Positions 49,160-60,095 of a stretch of 64,000 nucleotides of DNA are shown one piece after another; positions within the stretch are counted from its first letter, which is position 1; each line of letters starts with the position of its first letter. The DNA lies in NCBI RefSeq assembly GCF_000204055.1, contig NW_006768771.1:108145-172144 (forward strand). The letters are read 5' to 3'. The notes beneath the pieces are model-generated. The model worked only from the letters and a program-made list of their open reading frames with translations. It made no database searches and had not been told where the DNA came from. Position numbers and translations under genes: made by a program. Source of the stretch: Melampsora larici-populina 98AG31 (taxonomy: Eukaryota > Basidiomycota > Pucciniomycetes > Pucciniales > Melampsoraceae).

Positions 49160-50936
49160 TTAATTCATTGGTCCGTTGAGCCTATAATCCAAATCCTGAT
49201 CATCCAGTGAAGCAATTAGTATGGAATCTATGACAACTTTTACAATAAAAACCATTTGCTTGATCAGAATGAAATGTATACAAACCATGATTTCATCTGG
49301 TGTTAATTCATCAGTGACATGACATTGAACTCCAGGATATTCGAAGGCTCTAATCAATTCTGGGTCAATACCTCGAGGTTGATGACTAGGCCTATCATGA
49401 GTGAAAATGATATGTTTGAACTTAGGTATGTTCTTGAATGCATCCACACTAGCAGATTTTAAAGCCCGTTTCCAATATTCTTCACTCAAATCTGAGCCTA
49501 CTACAAGTGTTCTGACATTCTTCAACATTGGAACATATAGCCAATCAGTTTCTGATAATACATTATCTCTACCACACTTTTTGCTTCTAATTACTCTTAA
49601 GTTTAGAAAATTTAAATCAGTAACATCTTTTCGAACTTGGTCAGTAAATGAAACCATAAAGAGACCTTCCAAGGTGTCTTTGACAGGTTCTAAAAATTTC
49701 TTGAAACCCACATCAGTTTCAAACCCCTCTATAATTTCAATGATTTTTAAAGTTTTTTTTGCAGTTTGAGGAATGAGACAGTATTTTCCCGCAACAGATG
49801 TTACAGGTATAGAAAAGTACCGTAAACTTGATAAAGCTGTAGGTCTCCACACACGAGGTATAAATAAATCCTAATTAAAGGATAAGTTCTCGAGCTTAGG
49901 TATCACTGAGTAGAATTCTGTCATTGAGTCTTCATCATGAATTCCATATCCTAGGTCTGGGTCTTGGTCAAAGGAGATTGCCAACGATGTTGAATTTTGA
50001 ATAGTTGAAATGGCTTTGACCAAATCCGGAGTAGCTGCAGTAGTATTTAAGAAGTTAAAGTCTAAAGTTTTCAATTTTGTACTGAGAAATTTGATCAACC
50101 TTGCGGCTTGACTCATTGAAATGGGATCAAGGTCTTGTAGACAAAAGGTCATCCAGTGTGCGGTAATCCCGAGCATTGGTACACTGCTTGGTGAAGTCCA
50201 AGCATCACTTGTGATGCTTATATACTCGATCAAAGAGAAAAGGGAAGTGAGACAATTTCCAGCAAGATGGTATTGAGCAAGTATATTATTGGTGATGGCG
50301 GTTTGTTTGGAAAGAAGAGGAGTGACAGCAGGATTGATCCAGGACAAGAGTTTGCGGAAGACTGGGGCGTTGACTAGTGATACCGGGAGTTCTTGGTTGA
50401 CGATAAGTCGTATAACAGCGTTAGTGAGAGTTCTCCTGTTGAGACTTCCCAACTTGAAAAGTAAAAAACAAAGATAATCAGCGAGTGACAATGAGAAGAA
50501 CAAGAAAGAATGAAACACTTACATTTGAAGCCTTCCCGGTTTCTGGAAAGGATGTAAGAGTTTGTTGAGATGTGTTGATCGGAGCTTTGATGTGGTGTGC
50601 TCGTGACAGGTGACATATCATCAATTTGGTGCTGGAAGTCTTGTCAACCGCAATCTCTTCTTCACACACTACAACCGGTGTGTCTTGATTTACCTGGTCA
50701 GCAAGGCCTTTGTTGGCGCGGCAGATGTTCCTGACCAATTTGTCGGGGAACATGACTGTTGAAAAATACTGCCACACCCAAGAGGTGCGGTTGGTGGCAG
50801 TATTTTCTGACTCAACTGCACTAGCCACAGCAGAAATGGAATCAGAAGGAGCAATTGAAGTCGCGGCGCTGGAAGTTATCAACATTGTGTTGTGGTTTGG
50901 GTCAGTGATTTTGCGGCAAAGACTGTGTCGAGACAT
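49160..50936 (-). pseudogene. hAT transposase N-terminus fused to LRR/F-box-like protein
   Basis: Exon A (50936-50523) encodes a BED-type finger: WVWQYFSTVMF, NICRANKGLAD...VVVCEE, DKTSSTKLMICHLSRAHH. A 70-nt intron (50522-50453) leads to exon B, which has hAT-typical NAVIRLIVNQELPVSLV, FRKLLSWINPAV and YISITSDAWTSPSSVPMLGI, then TAHWM. The reading frame then runs, without a break, into unrelated sequence: FCLQDLDPISMSQAARLIKF with Leu-spaced repeats (LSTKLKTLDFNFLN, IPKLENLSFN), resembling LRR regions of fungal F-box-like proteins. A single TAG at 49873-49871 interrupts; the same frame continues (DLFIPRVWRPTALSSLRYFS... LYVPMLKNVRTLVVGSDLSE) to a stop at 49160, probably with a last 90-nt intron (49285-49196). 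The N-terminal F-box is absent, as if the hAT 5' end replaced it. Could be a true fusion gene or two merged relics. Confidence 0.65.
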
Positions 50937-51206
50937 TGGGGTGGTTTGTTATGTCAAGGGATTGGGTATTGGATATCCTGCGGATCAGGGTGCTAGGGTA
51001 TGGACAAGGGTAAAGGGTCAACCAACAAGCCCTTTGCCCTTCCCTGGTGTTATGTTTTGGCGGCGGCCCCGGCCCCGGACGGCCCGAAACGGGGCTTTTG
51101 CCCTTATCACTAGGTTAGGGCTTAGGCCCCGGGCTTGGCAACAAGTTGATCAAAAAAACCCTTGGGCAGGGCCAGGGCCGGGTCATAGCCCTAGACATAA
51201 CCCATC
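50937..51206. other. Upstream region with GC-rich part
   Basis: 51055-51180 is GC-rich (GGCCCCGG, GGGCCAGGGCCGGG) with short inverted repeats; no gene. It would contain the promoter of the fusion gene. Confidence 0.3.
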
Positions 51207-51311
51207 TGTGCTGTAAGCCATACTCCATCAAAACCCATACCAATTTGGCCATCTGCAGGAAAATTGCAGAGAAAGTGGGTACATAACCCATAACTTTGTA
51301 GTACCCCATAA

Positions 51312-52270
51312 GAGCATCTCCAATCGTTGGCGTTAAATTTGGCTTTAGCAAGGCCCAATTCACAGATCTTTAGCCAGGGCCAAGCTTAGTAAACCCAAAT
51401 CCCACAATTGTTGTCTTCAATTTGGAGTTAACAAAAGCTAAACCCCAAATTAAAGATTGGGTACACAGTTGTTAGCTCTAGGATAGAGCTAAGTTGTCTT
51501 CAAATCTCAAACAGACATTTTAGTATAGGCCCTTTTGTATCATTCCGATTTGATATTTGATTTATATCATTATCAATCAACTCAAGGTTTTTTTCTCACT
51601 TCTGAACTCATTGGCTATGTAATCAAATAGATGCATTGTCCTCAAAATCAAAATAATGTTCAGGTTGTGTTTCAATTGATTCAATTCTCAACTCGGATTA
51701 TCACCATACATCTGAAAATTGATTTTGTGCCCTTTGTAAGCTCAAGCAGCAATATCTACAATTCACTATGATAGAGTCAACCTTTATAAGAATAGTAAGA
51801 CACAAGTGAAAAGTGATGAGAAAAACTGTAATGGAAAACAATGATTGACTGCAGTGGTAAAATAATGGGAGTGCTGTGGTAGATGGGCAAGGTAGTTGAT
51901 GAGTGATGAAGATTTGAGGCAAGAGTCAAATCTGTACCTGATCAATGTGAAACCGGAGTAATGTTAAACGTAGCTGAGGGGATCGAGTGAGGTGTGGTTA
52001 GAGTTCAAGGTATTGGAGTTGGAGATGTTGAAGTTGAGAGTGTATATCCAGAGGGTGGGGTGAGTCAAGTGGTGATGAAGTGGTGAGGTGAGGGGTGAAT
52101 TGAGTTAACTAACACTGGGGTTAGCTGGTGTCAAATTTGACCCAGCTTGAAGATTTTTTAAAGATTATTTGGCTAATCCTTGCCTAAAGATTCATGGCTG
52201 TGGATATTTGGAAAGAATTAGTTAAATATTTAACTAATCCGGCCCGTTAACCCAACGATCGCAGATGCTC
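51312..52270. mobile_element. Harbinger-type MITE (959 bp)
   Basis: Ends GAGCATCTCCAATCGTTGG and the reverse complement of GAGCATCTGCGATCGTTGG, flanked by TAA (51309-51311 and 52271-52273). Internally TTAACCC/GGGTTAA and GGGCC words near both ends. No open frame with a transposase domain. Larger than the two copies at 33-34 kb. Confidence 0.75.
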
Positions 52271-52432
52271 TAACCCATAAGCTTTTTGAGGGAAACCAGA
52301 GCTCATAACCCATAATTCAGGGGTCTTTGAAAAAAAAATGTCCAATGGAGGCTTGAAAAACTCTAAACAGGAAGATTTACAGGCAAACTCTATTGATGGT
52401 AACCTTATTCAACCTTATTTAACTTTCACACA

Positions 52433-52696
52433 CCGCATATCACAAACTCAATTACATTATGCTTCCTGAAAACTTGTCCAAATACAGTGTGGCCAATATT
52501 GGGGAAGGTTTCAAGAATGCAACAAGAAGCAAATGAAAAAGAATCTACAGTAGGAAATATACCTCCACCACCACAACCTACCAATGAAGAATTCCTCAAA
52601 GCCTCAGATATCATGCTATATTACTTTGAAAGTGACAATGCACAAGAAGTGCAGGGGTATGAAAGGGCCATCCAAGCCTCTCTTAGACACTGCTGA
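52433..52696 (+). pseudogene. Tigger/pogo transposase C-terminal fragment
   Basis: The frame reads PPPPQPTNEEFLKASDIMLY then YFESDNAQEVQGYERAIQAS and ends LRHC. This Pro-rich hinge plus the ALxxLxxYxE-type helix is usual at the C-terminus of CENP-B/jerky/Tigger transposases. The DDE catalytic part is absent. Confidence 0.45.
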
Positions 52697-52912
52697 TTGC
52701 TATGTGTTGAAGCTGCACAGCAGCAGACTCTTTCTGATATGTTTTTTGAGGTTTCCTAACAAGTTTGTTTTTGGTTCATACAATCTTTGTCATAACCCTT
52801 ATTTTATCAGTAAATATATAAATATGGCTTTTGAAAGAGATTGAGGTAACCTATACTCTAGCAAAACCCATACTTTTGGGCCACATTTTTTGGGTATGGG
52901 TTATGTCAGAGA

Positions 52913-53286
52913 CAACTGTAGTGTGTTTTCCTTTTGAGGATGTTTCCATTTGAGTCTGTTTTTCCAGCAAAAACCCATTAGCTTGAAACTGCCTTCTGAC
53001 CAGCATTTCATCTTCCTTTTACTAACCGCTGTGTGTGCCTCATAGTATCCTTTCCACTTGTTGCCCAATATAAGGAAGGGAGGCTTTATATGCGAGAAGG
53101 GTCTTGCTTGCTTTAAACAGTGACAGAATCTTTGCTAACCACACGTCCCCCAATCTAAGGAAAGAGGTGGAGCATCGAAGTATATGTTTTTTCCTGTTTT
53201 TTTTTCTTAAAAAGCCGAGATTGGAAAGAAGTTCGAATGTTGATCAAGACTTGTCCCTCCGGGTTCACGGCTGATTAAGCTTAACT
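52913..53286. other. Intergenic
   Basis: Nothing recognised. Confidence 0.3.
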
Positions 53287-53350
53287 AAGCCCCTCTTAGC
53301 GCGTTTGCCGCGCTGCGAGGGCGCGGCGAACGCGCAAAGAGTGGCTTATA
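53287..53350. repeat. GC-rich 64-bp hairpin
   Basis: TAAGCCCCTCTTAGCGCGTT and AACGCGCAAAGAGTGGCTTA are inverted repeats with three mismatches; the core GCGCGTTTGCCGCGC / GCGCGGCGAACGCGC closes a loop of about five bases. A strong stem in AT-rich DNA; maybe a short foldback element. Confidence 0.7.
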
Positions 53351-53624
53351 GACATACAAATCATTTTGTCTTCTGAATGAAATCAGGCTTCAGCAAGGAA
53401 GAGGAAAACTTTGGGTGAGTCAAGTAGTTTAGTGGTATTGTTCCAATTTGCTCTTACTCCCTTCTGTTTGATTTTTGACTAGAAAAGTTCTCTCACTTTC
53501 GAATATCGTCTGCAATGTATGAGAAAGTGGTGAGTATTTTCTTCTGTTCCACATACATATCACAGGGGAGAAGCCAATAGGGCAGTTCAAGTTCGAAATT
53601 CCGAGCAGTTGAATAAAAGCAAGC

Positions 53625-53667
53625 AAGCAGGCTTTTTGAGGCGCGAGCATGCCTAAAAAGCCTGCTC
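53625..53667. repeat. Short hairpin
   Basis: AGCAGGCTTTTTGAGGC and GCCTAAAAAGCCTGCT pair around GCGAGCAT. Similar in kind to the 53287 hairpin; both lie upstream of the Harbinger transposase. Confidence 0.6.
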
Positions 53668-53920
53668 GAATTCCTTAAAAGGTTGCAAATATAAGTTTTG
53701 AAGCCTTTGAGACAAAGGCACAAAAGGGTCCAACGGACATTTCTTTTTTTTTTACCAATGATCAACCATGGAGTCTCCACTGGTAAAGGGATCAGACTCA
53801 GACCCAACTTTCTTTCTGAGCTGACGAGGCTCCGCATCTCACCACCACACCCTCATCTTGGAAAAGTGCCTAGAACGAGCCAAATCACACCTAACCTACC
53901 TAAAACGTCCCGAATCAGCG

Positions 53921-55252
53921 ATGCCTCGAATGTCAGAAAGAGCAAAGATACTCCGTGACCTCACCGACTTGTGTATCTTTGCACACGCGGATTCAAACCT
54001 TTCAATACCTGGAATAGGCCGAACTACATGATCATCTCTTTGATGAAGAAGACAAATGGGCTGAATGCCTCGGATTAGTTTCAAACTTGAGATATCTAGT
54101 CCCAAGATCTCGGGCTCCTCTAGCAAGTCCCTTTAATTTGAAGGATATGTTACGGGATCGACGTACGGATTTTCAACAAGCCATGAGAACATCTCCTGAG
54201 GGCTTTGACGCCCTTCTTGCGTTGATAGAAACCCACCCGGTTTTCTTTTCAACTAGTCGAAATCCGCCACCATCTGTCGAACATCAATTAGCCATTACCT
54301 TGGAGCGTTTAGGCAGCAACGGGAATGGAGCTTCTGTTGGTAGATTTTCTCGAAACTACAAAGTCGGCCGTGGAACTGTCATTAATTGTACGCGCCGGGT
54401 CATCAAAGCCATTTTAGATCGAGGTAAATCATACCTTTGGTGGCCAAATAGCGAAAGGCGTAAGGCCATCTCTCACGTACTTGATGGTGAAGGCTTCCCG
54501 GGATGTGTTGGCTTTGTTGATGGGACAACTATCCCTTTATTTCAAAGACCTGGAATTGATGGAGAAGTTTTCTTCGATCGCAAGCATAGATATTCCATCA
54601 ACGTTCAAATCATTTGTGATTGTGATCGAAGAATCACTTACATCTATGCTGGGTGGCCAGGATCGTGTTGTGATAGTACGGTTTATAACAAATCCGACAT
54701 TGCCATCAATCCAGAGCGATACTTTGATGAAGGTACGTAGTTTTTGAACTCCTATCCAGGTATTTCGCACTCACTCATTCCTCTTCATACGTGGCAGGCG
54801 AGTACCTCATCGCCGACTCTGCTTATACACCAACCGAGACAGTTGTGCCATCTTACAAAGGCCAAGCTGCAGAGATTGACAGAAATCATGACTTTAACTG
54901 GTGTGTGGCAAAAGTACGAGTATGTAACGAGCACTCCATCGGAGTTTGTAAGCTTCGCTGGGCCTCGCTGCAGTGTTTACGCCTGGCCTTGAACAATCCG
55001 GAAGATATGGAACACATTCTTAATTGAATTCAATGCTGTGTGATACTTAGCAACATGCTAGCAAGCTTGGGAAATGTGTGGGATTGTATACAAGACATCA
55101 TCGATAATGAAATTGACCTGCCGGCCGTCACAAATTTGGATGACATTAACTTGAATGCTGATGTGGTAGAGCGTGGAAGAGCAATGAGGGAGGTTGTGCG
55201 TGATCATGCTGTTGCTTACAGCTGGCAAAGTGGGGTCCTTCCCATTGTCTAA
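53921..55252 (+). pseudogene. PIF/Harbinger transposase, one nonsense codon
   Basis: Main coding parts 54018-54732 and 54798-55252 join across a 65-nt intron (G|GTACGT ... GGCAG|GC). Motifs of the DDE_4 nuclease are clear: DFQQAMRTSPEGFDALLALI, LERLGSNGNGASVGRFSRNY, GRGTVINCTRRVIKAIL, GFVDGTTIPLFQRPGIDGEV (first Asp), GWPGSCCDSTVY (second Asp), YLIADSAYTP and VCNEHSIG (Glu). In frame after NNPEDMEHILN a TGA stands at 55025-55027 where the family has Trp (ILNW.xCCVILHN-type), and the frame goes on IQCCVILSNMLASLGNVWD to a stop at 55252. A likely N-terminal exon from the ATG at 53921 (MPRMSERAKILRDLTDLCIF) is in another phase and no splice pair joins it cleanly. One stop plus that break suggest recent inactivation. 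Confidence 0.75.
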
Positions 55253-55564
55253 TTTGTTTTATTTTCACTTCTGTTATGATGTTGATGATGCGTGTGAGAA
55301 TTCTCAATTAAACACAATTTGTTTATTCACTTACTCTTTCATTGGTCTCATTGAAACTCACATTTTCTTTAATGTCTCTCACTCTCAAAAGTTCATGCAA
55401 ATAAAAAAATTCATTCACAATCAAAAGTTTTTTTAACTCTACAAACACAAAGGAAGAAAGAAAATGTACATTTGTTGTTTTTTAATGAAGTATAAAGTTT
55501 TTTTTATGTTTTCAAGGCTGGTTTTGTGATTAAGCAGAAGATTTTTTTTGGCTTTTGAAACTTT
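55253..55564. other. 3' flank of Harbinger gene
   Basis: T-rich, no gene. Confidence 0.3.
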
Positions 55565-55619
55565 TTGCACTGAGTGAAGGAGAAAAAAGTGTTTGCACTG
55601 AGTGAAGGAGAAAAAAGTG
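55565..55619 (+). repeat. Two-copy 27-bp tandem repeat
   Basis: TTGCACTGAGTGAAGGAGAA plus AAAAGTG is repeated exactly, one base apart. Confidence 0.8.
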
Positions 55620-55917
55620 GAAGTCTATGAAGTAACAACTTGTGCATCATTCTACGATATCCTCAAATGACGACACTGATTGATTAAATTTACTAGGTGG
55701 TGATTTCAGATTAGCTAGCTGGTTTAGATGTTTTAACACAACACACATTTGTTTTGCAGGTGATTGGTCGATTTTGATGTTTTGACTTGATAAATCCGAC
55801 CAAATATGAGGTGCAACTAGAAGAGGATAGTGAATTTTTACAAATTCATGGGTTTGACTTGATCGATTGAAAGCAATTGTTGAAAGCAATGTGATTTCTA
55901 GAATTGCCAAGGATTGG

Positions 55918-56115
55918 TTGATTTCGATAGGACTGGGTTTGAGACTGACGAGTAGTTCAGTAGATTGGATGTGTTGAAGGATTCGATTTTGATAGGACTG
56001 GGTTTGAGACTTGAAGGATTCGATTTCGATAGGACTGGGCTTGAGACTTGAAGGATTCGATTTCGATAGGACTGGGTTTGAGACTGACGAGTAGTTCAGT
56101 AGATTGGATGAAATC
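55918..56115 (+). repeat. Minisatellite, about 37-bp units
   Basis: At least four units with GATTTCGATAGGACTGGG then TTTGAGACTT; the first and last units carry the variant GACTGACGAGTAGTTCAG and TAGATTGGATG. Located downstream of the SANT-like gene. Confidence 0.75.
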
Positions 56116-56513
56116 TAAAGATAAACGCTACATGATTCAATAAAAGAAACACTACATAAAACATTTGTAAATAATAAATTGGAACTTTGAGGAAACAAAA
56201 CAGCATTTGATTCATTGATTCATTTGATTGAATTTGATAATTTCAATTTTATGTTTGAAGTTTTGATTGAATTGAATTGAATTGAATTGGTGCAAAAATT
56301 AACATCATGAAAAAATTGAAAACTGGTAAGTGAATTAATAAAATAAAATTGACTGATCAATGACCATTGAATGAGAGCTAAAACGTTAGTGGAGTCTTGA
56401 TTTGATGACATGAATAAAAACATAAAGACATTGATTAAGACATAATTGAATTAAACACCTGTTCAAACTGAGATAAAAAAGTATCGAAATCAGAAAACTA
56501 CACCACCTGGACA

Positions 56514-58436
56514 TTATGAAAAAGAAGGCAAACCTTGGCTATTGGGCTCTTTGGGAGGTATCATGCAATTGGGCTCATCAGGAAAGATGATCTTCAAGTA
56601 ATCTAGAACCTCTGCTGGTGTCTTGCCCGCTAAAGCAAGATCTTTCGCTAGTTGATTTCTCTCGCGTCGTTCAATGGCAATGGTCTGTGCAGCAGCTATC
56701 TCTTTGGCTTCTTTGCGCTCGAGGTAATACTTTTCTCTACTCCAGTCCAATTGGCTTGTTAACTCAAGTTTGGCTTCCTGGTACTTCTTGTCCTCGAAAT
56801 CATGTCGCCAGTCTGAATTTTCCTTGAGGATTTCCAGCTTCTGTTGGCTTCCACTCTGAAGGGCTGACGCTATAGGATTCTTGAAATCCCGACTTCGAAC
56901 ATTTGCTGGATCGATCGATGGTAGGGGATTCATTCCACGACTGGCCAAAGTTTTAGTAGTAGATTTTATAGTGCGGTTACCCAAAGCAGTGGAGGTGGAA
57001 GCTTGTGGCATGGCGGGAAATTCAATCTCGGACGAGTCGGCTGGTTTGGATTTCTTGCTAGGCTGATTATGACGGATAGCAGGAGTGCAGAATTTACGTG
57101 GAATTTTTTGTGCAGGTGCGTTGATATCAGTCGATTTCAAAGGTAATCGAGGATTCTTCATTGGCTCAAAAGTTCTAGATCGTTTAGTTTCAGTCTCATC
57201 ACCACCAGAGTCGTCTAGTGCAAGTTCAGCCACTGTGAGACCTTTCTCTCTTCGAGTCTTGATGAAGGTAATGGAAAGATGAAAAAACAAAGTAGAAAAA
57301 AAAATTAGAAACAAATCAAAAAGAGTAGAAAGAGTAGAAATAATCTTACTAATGTACTGTTCCTCTTATGTGAAAGAGGTGGTGGCTCTCTCCCTTCAAC
57401 GTCATCAAAGTTTGTAAGAGGGGGTGGGAGGCCATCATCAGAGCTAACAGTGTTTGTTTGATGCTTCAAGAGTTGATTATCTTCAGAATCCGAAATCACA
57501 ACTTCAACTCCACAATATTCTTCATCGTTTTCAGATTCTGAGATAACCATTTCCTGTCCACCTGCAAATTCTTCATCTAAGTTTTCGTTGTTGTCATCTT
57601 GATCCCATTCACCATCTTCATCTATCGCCTCTTCAACTTCACCATCATCATCTTCAATAAGGCCACTATCCATAAGGCCAAATGCATTGACATTTCCTTT
57701 GTCTTTGAAGATGTTGTCCATCTGGGCGTAACAGGGACACATAAACTCAAGCTTGTTGGGCACAGTCCAAATACCACGCTTATTGTCCTCCTTGGTAGTT
57801 CCAAAACCGGTAACTGAACTTTTACGCTTAGCATCCATATATCTTCCTTTCCATCGGTCCACTCGCAGTTTGAGTGTACGACCAGTAAGTCTCATTTTTG
57901 TAGTGTCGTTTCGAAGATTGTAACTGTTATTGATGGTACTTGCTAATTCATTTAATATTGTTTTTGGAAGCATCGACTGTCCGGTGACCTTTGTTTTGCC
58001 GCCACCACCAAAAATTGCATTCCGGAAATTTGGACGATCCAAATGGGCCAGGATTTCTTCGTAGTCGGCTTTTTGGAGAACTGGGCCTTGGTATGATGCG
58101 GATGGAGGGACTACTGGAATTGGTTTAGATTTGGGAGGGGGTTTAGCGCCAGGAGTTTTTGCTACAAGAGGGGTCTGAGTATTTGATGCCGAATTGATTG
58201 GTTGGACTGATTGATTTCGTGCTTTGGCGGCCACAAGTGATCTTCGAACTTCGGCAGGTGTAGCCTTGCCCTTGCCTGTGCGTCCACTGGCAGCAAGATC
58301 CGCCTCAAGCTGAGCTTTAGTTCGGCGAGGTGTACGGGAAACCTGTGATGTTTCAATGTCAGCCATACATATCTGAGATTTGGGAAGATGGGCAGGGAAA
58401 ACTTACCGAATTATCACGTTCACCTGATGTGGCCAT
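56514..58436 (-). CDS. SANT/trihelix-like DNA-binding protein
   Basis: Exons 58436-58407, 58372-57350 and 57257-56514 join in phase 0 to 598 residues. The ATG at 58366 would give a shorter form; the upstream exon MATSGERDNS fits well. A Pro/Lys-rich N-terminus precedes a globular part (about residues 111-232) with YEEILAHLDRPNFRNAIFGG, TLKLRVDRWKGRYMDAKR and GIWTVPNKLEFMCPCYAQMD. Trp and Cys/Tyr spacing like ...W...C..Y..M is that of Myb/SANT-like transposon-associated DNA-binding domains in fungi. An acidic stretch follows (about 250-330), then a C-terminal coiled coil (EAKLELTSQLDWSREKYYLE, ERRERNQLAKDLALAGKTPA). No stop interrupts. May be the DNA-binding partner protein of a Harbinger-like element, or a host gene from a related family. 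Head-to-head with the gene at 60096. Confidence 0.65.
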
Positions 58437-58439
58437 TGT

Positions 58440-59270
58440 TCGAAGTTGATCGAGATTCGGATTGAATGAAATAACTAAAGTTTGAAAGTAATCAGATCAA
58501 GATTCGGATTGAATGAGATTTGAATTTGATTTGATTTGATTGTTCAAAGTAGATCGAGATTCGGTTGGATTGAAATAACTAAAGATGAAAGTAGATTGAT
58601 TGAAATAACTAAAGATGAAAGTAGATCGAAAGTAGATTGATTGAAATAACTAAAGATGAAAGTAGATCGAGATTCGGTTGGATTGAAATAACTAAAGATG
58701 AAAGTAGATTGATTGAAATAACTAAAGATGAAAGTAGATCGAGATTCGGTTGGATTGAAATAACTAAAGATGAAAGTAATCAGATCGAGATTCGGTTTGA
58801 TTGAAATTGATTTGATTTGATTGTTCGAAGTTGATCGAGATTTGGATTGATTGAAATGAGGAATGATGAAACAGTTTGAGATTCGGATTGAATAAAAGTT
58901 GATTGAGAATGAGAGGATTGATTCGAAGTGGAAGAGCCAGGATGAGAAGTGGAAGAGCCAGGATGATTCGAAAAGTTGATTGAAAATGAGAGGATTGATT
59001 CGAAGTGGAAGAGCCAGGATGATTCGAGAAGTTGATTGAGAATGAGAGCCAGGATGAGAAGTGGAAGGAGAAAGGATGATCCGAATGATTGAGAATGAGA
59101 GCCAGGATGAGAAGTGGAAGGAGAAAGGATGATTCGAAAAGTCGATTGAAAATGGGAGGATTGATTCGAAGTGGAAGGAGAAAGGGTACGAAGTGGAAGG
59201 AGAAAGGGTACAAAAGAGAGGGAGAGGAGGGTATGGGAGAGGGAGAGGAGGGTATGGGAGAAAGAGAGGG
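58440..59270. repeat. Minisatellite arrays in the divergent promoter region
   Basis: 58550-58790: about five units with GATTGAAATAACTAAAGATG and AAAGTAGATCGAGATTCGGT. 58900-59170: repeated GAGAAGTGGAAGAGCCAGGA and GATTGAAAATGAGAGGATTG variants. 59215-59265: GGAGAGGAGGGTATGGGAGA purine-rich units. Long open frames on the minus strand here are artefacts of repeat periodicity. Confidence 0.8.
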
Positions 59271-59340
59271 CAGGTGAACGTCTTTAAACCTTGTCTCACC
59301 TGCTCTCAACCGATTTTTATGTGTATGGGCCAAAAGACTT

Positions 59341-59917
59341 ATACATTATACAGCCGTTCTCAATAAGGTTGCTTTTTTTTAATTTTTGCTATGCATTATT
59401 GCGGGTTATGCAAATAGGCATAAACCCCCATAATGCATATTTGTATGCATATTGGCCTAAATGCATTGAAATATGCATTATGACGGGTTTTTGTTGAAAT
59501 TGTATAAGTTTATGCAATAGTACGTTTGTATTTTGCGCGGGTACAAGGACAAGATATTTTTTTGACACCGAAAAAAACACCACTAGGGGTCGGTTTGACC
59601 CCATAGAGGGCTCATTGCTGCCTGATGTTGCCAAAATCCTACTTGCAAAGGATTTGATCAGAGTTCAATGGAAAAAAAACACATCCTGGGGCGCTTTGTA
59701 GGCATGCATTATGACTTTGGGGACTTGAAAAGAAGTATGCATTATGGTTTTTGACATAATTATGCAATTAATGACAAAATTGGCCCGCACCAGCTGGGTG
59801 GAAACCAAAACTTATGCATTTTGGCTGGTTATGCATGTGCGCGGGTATGCATGTGCGCGGGTTTGACTGTATACATTATACAGCCGTTCTCAATAAGGTT
59901 GCTTTTTTTTAATTTTT
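59341..59917. mobile_element. Pogo-type MITE remnant between 47-bp direct repeats
   Basis: The segment beginning ATACATTATACAGCCGTTCT is present at 59341-59387 and again at 59871-59917. Between them is about 483 bp rich in TATGCA words that ends with GCGGGTTTGACTG (to 59869) followed by TA, the right end of the pogo-type family seen at 7714 and 28445. The matching left CAGTCAAACC end is missing. Near the right end a 16-bp unit (TATGCATGTGCGCGGG) is duplicated. Confidence 0.6.
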
Positions 59918-60095
59918 TTTTAGGCGGTTGAGGGGTGTTAGGGTTGGATTTTACTGGCTTTTGTATCAGACACCGCCAGATCCAACTGTATCGTTCCATC
60001 TCATACGTCATCTCACTGCAGCCATCCCTTTCCTCTCGATCATTCATCAGCATTCATCCAACCTTTCCTTCATCTGTCTATCATTGTTCTTCCAA

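Larger units (their letters stand above)
51207..52912. mobile_element. Tigger/pogo-like relic with nested MITE
   Basis: Inverted ends ACATAACCCAT (51207) and ATGGGTTATGT (to 52912), followed inward on both sides by similar AAAACCCATAC words. Inside is a Tigger/CENP-B-like C-terminal fragment (52433-52696) and a 959-bp Harbinger-type MITE. Without that MITE the element would be about 740 bp. Target duplication not certain. Confidence 0.5.

Noticed and set aside
50689..51216. Plus-strand 168-codon frame opposite the BED exon
   Set aside because: It is the antisense shadow of the BED-finger exon and then of a GC-rich non-coding part.
55918..56115. Regularly spaced repeats resembling a CRISPR array
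   Set aside because: Units are contiguous without unique spacers and the genome is eukaryotic; this is a minisatellite.
58544..59333. Long minus-strand frames of 250 and 189 codons rich in Ser, Phe and Ile
   Set aside because: They are produced by minisatellite periodicity and repeat the same peptide words; not genes.
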